Shown here: positions 7,775 through 14,279 of the stretch, piece after piece | How positions within the stretch are numbered: the stretch's first letter is position 1 | How the letters are laid out: every line of letters begins with the position of its first letter | Assembly (NCBI GenBank): GCA_043736395.1 | Contig: JAYTCQ010000347.1 | Coordinates: 1-18,656 of the forward strand | Direction: 5' to 3' | From: JAFDVL01 sp043736395 | Lineage (GTDB): Bacteria; Acidobacteriota; Blastocatellia; RBC074 | DNA length: 18,656 nt | Notes under the pieces: generated by a model | Seen by the model: the letters and a program-made list of their open reading frames with translations, nothing else | Told to the model about the DNA's origin: nothing | Databases searched by the model: none | Program-made: the position numbers and the translations under genes

Positions 7775-7864
7775 GTCCAACCTGCGTTGCAGCGGAATCA
7801 GTCGCGCCAAGCGGTTCGTGGAGAAAACTGTTTGGCGACTGCTCCGCTGAACTTCGTGTTCGGT
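7775..7864 (+). repeat. attC-like site 1
   Basis: The left box is GTCCAAC (7775-7781) and the right box GTTCGGT (7858-7864). Between them CAGCGGAATCAGTCGCGCCAA pairs with the downstream TTGGCGACTGCTCCGCTG, with small bulges. It is the first site of the array and starts six bases after the IS91-side hairpin. The cassette it would have terminated has no gene other than the IS91 transposase, suggesting that the element replaced or disrupted it. Confidence 0.75.
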
Positions 7865-7891
7865 GCCAATCTCTACCTCGAAAGGAAAACT

Positions 7892-8665
7892 ATGAAGAAA
7901 ACCATTATGCTGAGTCTGTTCTTCCTATTTTGTGTGACTCTAACACAGGCTCAACCCGCAAAATATGATGCTGTCGAAGCAAGTAAGGTCAAAGAAGCGA
8001 TACGCAAGATTATTCAGGAACTTTCTGATGCTTATGTGACACAAGACCAGAAAGTATTTGAACGTTACCTTTCACCTTCTTTTTTTATGATTAGCCCGGA
8101 AGATCGTGTCTCGACTAAAGCTTTAGTATTGCAGGTCGTGGAAAAAGGCTCAGAATTTCCGAAAGGAATGAAAGTTAAATCGAAAATTGAAGACCTTGAA
8201 GTGACTTACGAAGGTAATTCAGCGGCGGCAATTTATCATGAAACTTTTGAGACTGAGATGAATGGAACTTTGTTTGATACTAAAAGCTTACAACGAGTTT
8301 CCGCGTTTTTTGTCCGGCAGGGTAACAATTGGCAGCTATTGACTGAGCATCGAACATACCGACCCATGATTCGCACGACAAAAAGAATTGACCCCAAAAT
8401 GTTAGATGCAGTTGTTGGCGAATACCAAGCCGAAGAAGGAAAGACAACCATTGTTACTTTGGCAGATGGCAAACTGTTTAGCCAAAAGACAGGTTCACCT
8501 AAATTTGAACTACTGCCTGAAAATGACGCAACTTTTTATGCAAAGCTGGGAAACTTAGAAATGATTTTTGCTTTTACGAAAGATAGCGGTGGGAAAGTAA
8601 CTCATATGGTAATTGTTAACCCTGCTCCAGCTTCATCTGTTTTGATACGACCAAAAATAAAATAG
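7892..8665 (+). CDS. Exported DUF4440/NTF2-like protein with DUF3471-like tail
   Basis: This 257-residue protein has a Sec signal peptide (MKKTIMLSLFFLF core, likely cut after TQA at residue 20). Residues about 35-150 fit a SnoaL/DUF4440 NTF2-like fold: helix with LSDAYVTQDQKVFERYLSP, then strands ending in NNWQLLTEHRTY. Residues about 165-255 (VVGEYQAEEGKTTIVTLADG, then a VTHMVIVN strand) resemble the DUF3471 beta domain often found behind beta-lactamase-like or NTF2-like domains. A periplasmic ligand-binding or unknown role is likely. The frame is open back to 7526 through the attC site, but AAAGGA before ATG 7892 and the signal peptide fix this start. It is the gene of cassette 1. Confidence 0.85.
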   Translation: MKKTIMLSLFFLFCVTLTQAQPAKYDAVEASKVKEAIRKIIQELSDAYVTQDQKVFERYLSPSFFMISPEDRVSTKALVLQVVEKGSEFPKGMKVKSKIEDLEVTYEGNSAAAIYHETFETEMNGTLFDTKSLQRVSAFFVRQGNNWQLLTEHRTYRPMIRTTKRIDPKMLDAVVGEYQAEEGKTTIVTLADGKLFSQKTGSPKFELLPENDATFYAKLGNLEMIFAFTKDSGGKVTHMVIVNPAPASSVLIRPKIK

Positions 8666-8673
8666 CCAAGCGC

Positions 8674-8764
8674 ATCGAACATCTGTTCAACCGTAGCCGC
8701 GCCAACTAGGGTTGTGCATGAACGCCAATTCTACAGGCGCGGCACGGTTAACATGGCGTTCGGT
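8674..8764 (+). repeat. attC-like site 2
   Basis: The boxes are ATCGAAC (8674-8680) and GTTCGGT (8758-8764). The arms AACCGT-A-GCCGCGCC and GGCGCGGCACGGTT pair perfectly except for one unpaired A on the left arm. The loop (starting CAACTAGGGTTGTGC) is closely similar to that of site 4, so the two sites are recent relatives. Confidence 0.88.
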
Positions 8765-8809
8765 CTCTAACTCAAAATGAAACTATCACCCCACAAAAGG
8801 AGAAACCCA

Positions 8810-9331
8810 ATGAGAAATTATCTTGGCTTAACATCACTGTTGCTGGTTGCTTTTCTGCTTCTTGCTTGCAATGACAAAACAGAAAAAGTCGCCGCCAACA
8901 ATCAAGCCCCAACGCCAGTAACGCTCGAAAACACGCCCAATGTCGAACAAGAAGTAATGGCTTTTCTAAAGCAATTGGAAGAAGCCAACAGCAAAAAAGA
9001 TATTGGGTTTTATGATCGCGTATTAGTACCCGAATATCTTTACACCAGCAACGGCAGAACTTGGACAAAGGCGCAGGTGTTGGAAGGAAAGAAGAATTTG
9101 TCCCTAGCAGGGGACACTGACATGAAATCAGAGAACAACGATATGCGAGTCAAGGCGTACGGAAATGTTGTTGTCGTTACGGGGCAACAAACCGTAAGTT
9201 ACAAAGATAAACAGGGAAAGCAGCACTCAGAAAGCGGACGTAATCTGATAGTCTTAACAAAATCGGATGGGCAATATCGTTTAGTGGCCGCTTCCGATTC
9301 GGCAATAAACCCAAAAGCCGACAGCAAATAA
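8810..9331 (+). CDS. DUF4440/NTF2-like lipoprotein
   Basis: This 173-residue protein has a lipoprotein signal ending LLAC (Cys20) followed by a short Asn/Ala/Pro linker. The mature domain (about 45-165) has the NTF2-like pattern: an N-terminal helix VEQEVMAFLKQLEEANSKKD, then EYLYTSNGRTWTKAQVLEG and a final beta hairpin ending YRLVAASD. An in-frame ATG at 8777 would add 11 polar residues before the signal; the ATG at 8810 has AGGAG at good spacing and starts the signal peptide, so I chose it. It is similar in layout and in its leader (AGGAGAAACCCA) to the lipoprotein at 13622. Function is unknown; DUF4440 proteins include ketosteroid-isomerase-like folds without proven activity. It is the gene of cassette 2. 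Confidence 0.87.
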   Translation: MRNYLGLTSLLLVAFLLLACNDKTEKVAANNQAPTPVTLENTPNVEQEVMAFLKQLEEANSKKDIGFYDRVLVPEYLYTSNGRTWTKAQVLEGKKNLSLAGDTDMKSENNDMRVKAYGNVVVVTGQQTVSYKDKQGKQHSESGRNLIVLTKSDGQYRLVAASDSAINPKADSK

Positions 9332-9339
9332 CATAGCCG

Positions 9340-9424
9340 ACCGAACATCAATTCAACCGTAGCCGCTTCCCGTAGCCGCGTAGTTTGTAGGTAAAGGCGC
9401 GGCACGGTTAATTTGGTGTTAGCC
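9340..9424 (+). repeat. attC-like site 3
   Basis: The boxes are ACCGAAC (9340-9346) and GTTAGCC (9418-9424). The arms AACCGT-A-GCCGC and GCGGCACGGTT pair with a single unpaired A at the same position as in site 2. The inner loop repeats part of the arm (GTAGCCGC twice, 9359-9366 and 9372-9379), pointing to an internal duplication. Confidence 0.87.
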
Positions 9425-9459
9425 TGCTTGATAAACATAAAAGTGTGTGGAGAACACGT

Positions 9460-10302
9460 ATGGATCAAAATACAGTGACCGTTATTGTGATTTCGATATT
9501 TGCTTTGATTATTCTCATGGCATTCATTCGTTATCGTCGGCGTGGTGGTGCCGAAGTCAAAGGGCCATTTGGCATAACCGTAAAAGTTGAAGGGGACAAT
9601 AATGAACCTCCACCTCGCGCTGGTATCTCAGCAAAAGGCATAACAAGTAGACAGGGTGGTGTACTTGCTGAAGAAACGACGGGGCAAGGTATAGAAGCGG
9701 AAAATATTGATGCGAGAGATAATATTATCTTATCAAATAGTAATCGCAATATTCCGCCAAATCAGCAACCACCAAGTACGCTGAATGCTCAAACGCTGAA
9801 CGCTGGCGGAGACATTACTATTCAACAATTCATTGGCGAACAGGGATCATTAGCCCAACAGTTACAATTCTTCGCAAGGCAGATTGGCTTACAGAATACC
9901 AGTGTAAATACCTTTGCAAGCGCACAATTCGAATCATATTGCGACGCATGGAAAAGCCTGCAATCTCTACGCTTGATTGGAAACGATCTATGGAATAAGG
10001 CAAACAGCGAAAATATTCTGAAATTTGCTAATCAATTGCGGCAAACTGAAATCCTTGTAAGTGAAGGGGAAATATTCTTTGAAGATAGAGACAGGTTACA
10101 TTTACTACAAGTATTAAGGGCATTTGGTGAGTTCCGCATTGGGAAAGAAAGATTGATAGACATTCGTTCGACACGTCGGATTGAATATTGGGAAGAAGAA
10201 GCTACATTTCAAATAAGAAGAAACCATAAAATCAAAATGGAATACGATCAGCTACTTGAGGATGTCCGCATTTCCTTTAACAAAAAACTGTCGAATTCTT
10301 AA
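9460..10302 (+). CDS. Membrane-anchored protein of unknown function
   Basis: This 280-residue protein has one N-terminal membrane segment (residues about 6-23), followed by RYRRR; the positive-inside rule puts the bulk in the cytoplasm. A low-complexity Gly/Asn/Pro region (about 35-110) carries repeated beta-like motifs, including GISAKGITSRQGG, IDARDNIIL and NAGGDITIQQF. The remainder (about 120-280) is helical and rich in aromatic and charged residues, with no family I recognise. GGD-I-type linkers of this kind occur in some bacterial signalling and defence proteins (weak analogy). GGAG seven bases before ATG 9460 selects this start over the GTG at 9445. It is the gene of cassette 3, and about 140 bases of non-coding DNA follow it before the next site. 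Confidence 0.75.
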   Translation: MDQNTVTVIVISIFALIILMAFIRYRRRGGAEVKGPFGITVKVEGDNNEPPPRAGISAKGITSRQGGVLAEETTGQGIEAENIDARDNIILSNSNRNIPPNQQPPSTLNAQTLNAGGDITIQQFIGEQGSLAQQLQFFARQIGLQNTSVNTFASAQFESYCDAWKSLQSLRLIGNDLWNKANSENILKFANQLRQTEILVSEGEIFFEDRDRLHLLQVLRAFGEFRIGKERLIDIRSTRRIEYWEEEATFQIRRNHKIKMEYDQLLEDVRISFNKKLSNS

Positions 10303-10443
10303 GATTGTTCGCATGTACCCTAAGTTGCAGGCTAATTACATGTTATGTCCGTGTGATCTTTGGGGGACGGAAAGTGAGCGGGTTTGGTCGTGACAGTGGG
10401 GCCTGCGGCGCTCACCCTTTGTGACGCGAGGTTCTCGTGGCTG
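10303..10443. other. Non-coding tail of cassette 3
   Basis: I find no gene in this 141-base stretch. It contains CTAATTACATGTT (10332-10344), which also occurs at 6356-6368 and, with one change, inside attC-like site 7. It may be the relic of another recombination site whose partner arm has been lost. Confidence 0.4.
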
Positions 10444-10533
10444 ACACAACAATCATTCTATCGGAGTCGCGCCAATCAGGGTTGTGCTTACTGCCAATGC
10501 TACAGGCGCGCCCCGATAAATTCGTCGTTCGAC
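10444..10533 (+). repeat. attC-like site 4
   Basis: The boxes are ACACAAC (10444-10450, weak match) and GTTCGAC (10527-10533). The arms TATCGGAGTCGCGCC and GGCGCGCCCCGATA pair with a bulge around the A. The loop, containing CAGGGTTGTGC and GCTACAGGCGCG, is nearly that of site 2. Confidence 0.8.
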
Positions 10534-10553
10534 TGTTATTGCACAATTATTTA

Positions 10554-10724
10554 TAGCTGACGAGATTTATCCGCCATCATTTAAGTTAGCAAGCAAAATC
10601 ATTTTGGTGTTTTGATTTCAAAATCGCTCGCAAACTTGCCTTTTTGAACATTTTATATATCAGAATGATTTTGCTCTCAAACTTATCAGCTAAAGGTGGG
10701 AGAAAAGTGCTGAGTCGTACTCAG
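10554..10724 (+). promoter_or_regulatory. Structured leader of the haloperoxidase cassette
   Basis: Nested inverted repeats fill the 220 bases before the start codon. TAGCTGA (10554-10560) pairs with TCAGCTA (10686-10692). The segments at 10583-10603 and 10664-10684 pair with 12 perfect inner bases (AGCAAAATCATT/AATGATTTTGCT). TTTTGATTTCAAAA (10610-10623) is a hairpin inside these arms, and CTGAGTCGTACTCAG (10710-10724) is a separate one. Cassettes normally have very short leaders, so this stands out. It may be a cis-regulatory RNA, a promoter region with operator sites, or an inserted miniature element. No clear promoter boxes can be named. Confidence 0.6.
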
Positions 10725-10753
10725 TAAATATCAACCAGTTACAAAGGGGAAAC

Positions 10754-12127
10754 ATGTCAAATTTAATTACTGAATGGAACGAATTGGCTCTTAACGCAAT
10801 TCGTAGTATCAAACCAGGCCCACCAATGGCAGCTCGTTCATTGGGAGTTATTTACACGGCGATTTACGATGCCTGGGCGGCTTACGACAATGTGGCAAAA
10901 CCTGTCCATAGCACAGTTCCGCGCCGCCCTGTCGGACAACGGACGGATGCCAATAGGCGAGTTGCTATTAGTATGGCAGCTTATCGTTTACTGGCAGATC
11001 AATTTGCGTCTGCTGAACCGCAATTTGCTGCCAAGCTTACTTCCTTGGGGCTATCTTCTACCGACAATTCGACCAATGTGAATACACCTGTTGGAGTTGG
11101 AAATGTGGTGGCCAATGCGGTGAAAGCGTTTCGTCATGCGGATGGTGCCAATCAGCTTGGCAATATGCCAGGATCATCTGGGCAACCGTATTCTGACCCC
11201 ACCGGATACAGCCCGATAAACCCTCCGATGGCAGCCGTATTGCCAGCTGCTGTAGGAGCGATTCCCCATCCAGATCGCTGGCAGCCGCTCACCTATCTGA
11301 CGCTTGATAGTCACCCTAGAACACCCGCCTTGATTGCACCGCATTGGGGAGGTGTTAAGCCATTTGCGTTGACCGCTGGAAACCAGTTTCGTCCTGCTCC
11401 CCCTCAACCCCTGACCTCACAGGGATTTTTGGATCAGGCAAAGCACGTTATTGAGACGCAGGTGAAACTAACCCCACGGCAGAAAGTAATTGCGGAATAT
11501 TGGGCGGATGGCCCGAACTCTGAGTTACCTCCAGGTCATTGGTGCGACTTTGGCAGCTTAGTGGTTGATCGTGACAGCCTGAATCTGGACGCGAGCGTAA
11601 AGCTTTTTTTTGCTTTGGCAAATGCCATTTTTGACGCCAGCATTGGCACTTGGGAAGCCAAGCGGTTTTACGATTATGCACGTCCCATTACAGCAATTCG
11701 TCACCTGTTTCGTGGCAAACCCATTTTGGCTTGGGGAGGACCAGATAAGGGAAACATTGAAATTCAAGGCGAAGTTTGGCGGACTTTTCAAGTGCCGACT
11801 TTTCCGACTCCTCCCTTTGCAGAATATACGTCTGGGCATAGCGCCTTTAGTATGGCAGCGGCGCAGGTGCTCAAACGATTTACGGGCAGCGACGCGTTTG
11901 GGGCATTTTATGCGCAAACCAAACCTCTCGCGGCTGATCCTAGCGAACAAGTTACGGATGTAATACTTCACTGGGAAACCTTCAGTCAGGCGGCGCAAGA
12001 AGCTGGCGAATCTCGGCTCTATGGGGGGATTCATTTTTATGAAGGTAATGTTGCGGGACTAGAATTAGGCAAGAAAGTTGGTGATGTGGTTTTTGACAAA
12101 GCTACTGCCTTTTGGACAGGCGCATAG
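10754..12127 (+). CDS. Vanadium-haloperoxidase/PAP2-type protein
   Basis: This 457-residue protein is all-helical in style. It carries the three vanadate/phosphate-binding motifs in order: Lys303-x6-Arg310-Pro (KRFYDYARP), Ser360-Gly361-His362 (EYTSGHSAFS) and Arg421-x5-His427 (RLYGGIHF). This is the signature of the vanadium-dependent haloperoxidase branch of the PAP2 superfamily. Members oxidise halides with peroxide or are acid phosphatases; which applies here cannot be read from sequence. There is no signal peptide. AAAGGGGA at good spacing precedes the ATG. It is the sole gene of cassette 4, the largest of the array, and lies behind an unusually long structured leader. Confidence 0.88.
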   Translation: MSNLITEWNELALNAIRSIKPGPPMAARSLGVIYTAIYDAWAAYDNVAKPVHSTVPRRPVGQRTDANRRVAISMAAYRLLADQFASAEPQFAAKLTSLGLSSTDNSTNVNTPVGVGNVVANAVKAFRHADGANQLGNMPGSSGQPYSDPTGYSPINPPMAAVLPAAVGAIPHPDRWQPLTYLTLDSHPRTPALIAPHWGGVKPFALTAGNQFRPAPPQPLTSQGFLDQAKHVIETQVKLTPRQKVIAEYWADGPNSELPPGHWCDFGSLVVDRDSLNLDASVKLFFALANAIFDASIGTWEAKRFYDYARPITAIRHLFRGKPILAWGGPDKGNIEIQGEVWRTFQVPTFPTPPFAEYTSGHSAFSMAAAQVLKRFTGSDAFGAFYAQTKPLAADPSEQVTDVILHWETFSQAAQEAGESRLYGGIHFYEGNVAGLELGKKVGDVVFDKATAFWTGA

Positions 12128-12138
12128 CTCTTGGCGAT

Positions 12139-12226
12139 GCCGAACATCCATTGCATCGGAGCGTGGCCGTCCGGCGGTCTCTAAATCTGCGTCACACGGC
12201 CACGCCCGGTGAACAAATTGTTCGAT
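12139..12226 (+). repeat. attC-like site 5
   Basis: The boxes are GCCGAAC (12139-12145) and GTTCGAT (12220-12226). The arms CATCGG-A-GCGTGGCCGT and ACGGCCACGCCCGGTG pair with the single unpaired A. The left half shares GCCGAACATCCATTGCA with the site at the right edge of the window. Confidence 0.9.
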
Positions 12227-12308
12227 GGCTTCGCTAAAAGAAGTGGGGACGAATAATCGCAAAATTGGAGAAATGTTTGATTGTCAATTTTAGAAGGAGA
12301 CTTACTAT

Positions 12309-12923
12309 ATGGATTCGCCCACTTTGGAAGAGCAAAATAATGAGCGCGAACAATTGGAAACTCAAAAATTACAAGAAGAAATCAAAGAACTCCGAAGGAA
12401 AAATAATTGGGAAAGATTTATAGGATATTTTTTACCTTTTCTAACAGTATTAGCAGCAGTTGTCGGGCTTGTAATTAGCTACAATCAGTTTAATCAAAGG
12501 CTTGAAGACGACAGAAGATCAAGAGAAGATCAACTTAAAGCAGGACTCAAGAGGGATTATGAATCTAGGGAAAAGGAATTTCAAAAGACATTTTGGGATA
12601 AACAAATCCTACTTTATACAGAAGCAGCAAATGCTACTTCAACAATTGCAAATTCTCAGCCTGAAACGGATGAATGGAAAAAGGCAAAAAATAGATTTTG
12701 GCAGTTATATTGGGGCGAATTAGTTTTAGTAGAAGATATTGATGTGAGCAAGGCGATGAAAGAATTTGGTAATTGCCTCAAAGGTTTTGGTGACCAATGT
12801 GATACACCAGCCAAAAGGGAGTTTACGTTAAAGCAGCTATCCTTTAAATTATCTAACGAGTGTAGAAAGTCGCTCGTGAAATCATGGAGCATTCCATTAA
12901 ATGAATTACCCCTTCAACGGTGA
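12309..12923 (+). CDS. Coiled-coil membrane protein, unknown
   Basis: This 204-residue protein has an acidic N-terminal coiled coil (about 7-33, LETQKLQEEIKELRRK), one membrane segment (about 36-58) and a second charged helix (RLEDDRRSREDQLKAGLKRD). The helical C-terminal domain contains FWDKQILLYTEAANATSTIA and FWQLYWGELVLVED. Similar membrane proteins with the FW..Q..LY.EA and FW.LYWGEL pattern occur widely as far as I recall, without a known function. AAGGAG precedes the ATG at good spacing. It is the first gene of a two-gene cassette, 39 bases before the next start and with no attC between them. The pairing suggests that the two products work at the same envelope site. Confidence 0.8.
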   Translation: MDSPTLEEQNNEREQLETQKLQEEIKELRRKNNWERFIGYFLPFLTVLAAVVGLVISYNQFNQRLEDDRRSREDQLKAGLKRDYESREKEFQKTFWDKQILLYTEAANATSTIANSQPETDEWKKAKNRFWQLYWGELVLVEDIDVSKAMKEFGNCLKGFGDQCDTPAKREFTLKQLSFKLSNECRKSLVKSWSIPLNELPLQR

Positions 12924-12962
12924 AATTAGTTATTTTCTTTTATTTTTAGGAGGATTAGGAAT

Positions 12963-13397
12963 ATGTTAAAGAAATTAGGTTACGCCATCTTTTTAATTTC
13001 AGTTTCATTAGTTTTTATCAATGTCGCTGAAAATTCTTTATCTACTCATTTGAATGTAGAGGCACAAAGTAGACCTAAACTTCAAGGCAATTGGGAAATT
13101 TCTGAAAGAGGATCGGAGCAGCCAAATTTTACGAAAGTAGGTGAAATTCGTTTTAAAAAAGAGCGAAACGGTGAATACTCTGGAATAATCACTCAAAATA
13201 CCGATGATAGCCTTCCAAGCAATGGAACAGTAGCGAACATCAATTATGATGGATCAAGATTAACATTTGAAGTTAGATACAATAACTCCAAATCCATAGA
13301 TTTTGAGTTATCGGTGGATGGAAGAAACAAATTCTACGGAACAGCAGGAGGACATACAAAACTAGGTGGAGTTGAGGCTCGTTTAGTGAAAAAGTAG
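12963..13397 (+). CDS. Small secreted beta-rich protein
   Basis: This 144-residue protein has an N-terminal signal (MLKKLGYAIFLISVSLVFIN), probably cut near VEA at about residue 34. The mature part begins KLQGNWEISE and consists of short predicted strands (GEIRFKKERNGEYSGIITQN, SRLTFEVRYN, IDFELSVDGRNKFYGTAG). It resembles small lipocalin-like or beta-barrel secreted proteins, with no exact family recognised. A strong AGGAGGA site directly precedes the ATG, far better than most here, suggesting high translation. It is the second gene of the two-gene cassette. Confidence 0.8.
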   Translation: MLKKLGYAIFLISVSLVFINVAENSLSTHLNVEAQSRPKLQGNWEISERGSEQPNFTKVGEIRFKKERNGEYSGIITQNTDDSLPSNGTVANINYDGSRLTFEVRYNNSKSIDFELSVDGRNKFYGTAGGHTKLGGVEARLVKK

Positions 13398-13453
13398 TCA
13401 AAACACAATTCTAAATAGATGGATTATAAACTTGTATTCAATTATAACGCGCC

Positions 13454-13566
13454 ATCGAACAATTCAATGGACGTGAGGGCGAAACAGCGACTTTGTTATC
13501 GAAGTTGTCTTTTACCTTTTGGCTTGCGCGTGGCGGTTTCGCCCCACGTCATCTCAGCCGTTAGGC
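13454..13566 (+). repeat. attC-like site 6
   Basis: The boxes are ATCGAAC (13454-13460) and GTTAGGC (13560-13566), the latter a perfect consensus. The arms GACGTG-A-GGGCGAAAC and GTTTCGCCCCACGTC pair with one unpaired A. At 113 bp it is the longest site, because of a larger loop. Confidence 0.9.
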
Positions 13567-13621
13567 TTTCGTGACCTAGCAGAGAACAAGAACCAAGCTG
13601 TATCCAATAGGAGAAACCCAA

Positions 13622-14122
13622 ATGAAACAAAGCTTCAGTTTATTGATCGTTATGGTCGGTGGACTTACGTTGACTGCCTGTTCGTCACCGAGCGAGAATG
13701 CTGCGAAAGCTATCGCTGTCAGCCCCTCTCCAAGCCCCACAGAAAATGTCGAGCAGGTCATTATGAAACTTGAACAAGAGTGGGCTGATGCTGCGCTTAA
13801 GAATGACATAGCCGCATTTGAGCGTATAGAGGCCGATGATTGGGTGTATTTTACGGCTGAAGGCAGAATAGTGAACAAAGCACAAGATTTGGCAGAATCA
13901 AAAGCGAATGCCTACAAAGCTACAACTCTTACCATCAGTGAAGTGAAAGTTCGTGTCTATGGGGATACGGCTGTGGCGACGTTGGTTCAGGATGAGAAAA
14001 GCCAATATAAAGGCAAAGACACGTCGGGGCATTATTTATTTACTGATGTCTGGGTAAAAAAGAATGGCAAATGGCAGGTGGTTAGCACACAGGGGACAAA
14101 AGTTGAACCACCCAAGAAATAA
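13622..14122 (+). CDS. DUF4440/NTF2-like lipoprotein
   Basis: This 166-residue protein has a lipoprotein signal with the lipobox LTAC (Cys20) and a Ser/Pro linker (VSPSPSPTE). The mature domain starts VEQVIMKLEQEWADAALKND and continues FERIEADDWVYFTAEGRIVN, ending KNGKWQVVSTQGT, a clear DUF4440/SnoaL-type NTF2 fold. Compared with the lipoprotein at 8810 it has the same length class and domain start (NVEQ), and nearly the same ribosome-binding leader (AGGAGAAACCCA), so the two look like diverged relatives. Catalytic residues cannot be assigned. It is the gene of cassette 6 and is probably anchored in the envelope. Confidence 0.87.
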   Translation: MKQSFSLLIVMVGGLTLTACSSPSENAAKAIAVSPSPSPTENVEQVIMKLEQEWADAALKNDIAAFERIEADDWVYFTAEGRIVNKAQDLAESKANAYKATTLTISEVKVRVYGDTAVATLVQDEKSQYKGKDTSGHYLFTDVWVKKNGKWQVVSTQGTKVEPPKK

Positions 14123-14161
14123 GACTGCGTATAAAAGGCTGGCAAGAATTCTTCCATACCA

Positions 14162-14249
14162 GCCTAATAACATGTTGGTGTTTTGCGGAAAGAACTTTTC
14201 AGTTGCAAAATTCGTAGTCTCCGCAAAAACACCAACTCCACCATTAGGC
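14162..14249 (+). repeat. attC-like site 7 with noncanonical core
   Basis: GCCTAAT (14162-14168) pairs perfectly with ATTAGGC (14243-14249). Inner arms GTTGGTGTTTTGCGGA and TCCGCAAAAACACCAAC pair with one unpaired base. The topology is that of attC, but the core is ATT rather than the conserved GTT (and AAT rather than AAC). A separate short hairpin, AGGCTGG/CCAGCCT, lies just upstream (about 14134-14165). Confidence 0.7.
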
Positions 14250-14279
14250 TGACTCCAAGTGCGAATAGGAAACTTACTG

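Noticed and set aside
7526..7891. N-terminal extension of the exported DUF4440 gene through attC site 1
   Set aside because: It overlaps the transposase gene and the recombination site, and would bury the signal peptide inside the protein.
12255..12293. AAAATTG/CAATTTT inverted repeat before the two-gene cassette's first gene
   Set aside because: A seven-base AT-only stem with a long loop is expected by chance in this AT-rich leader.
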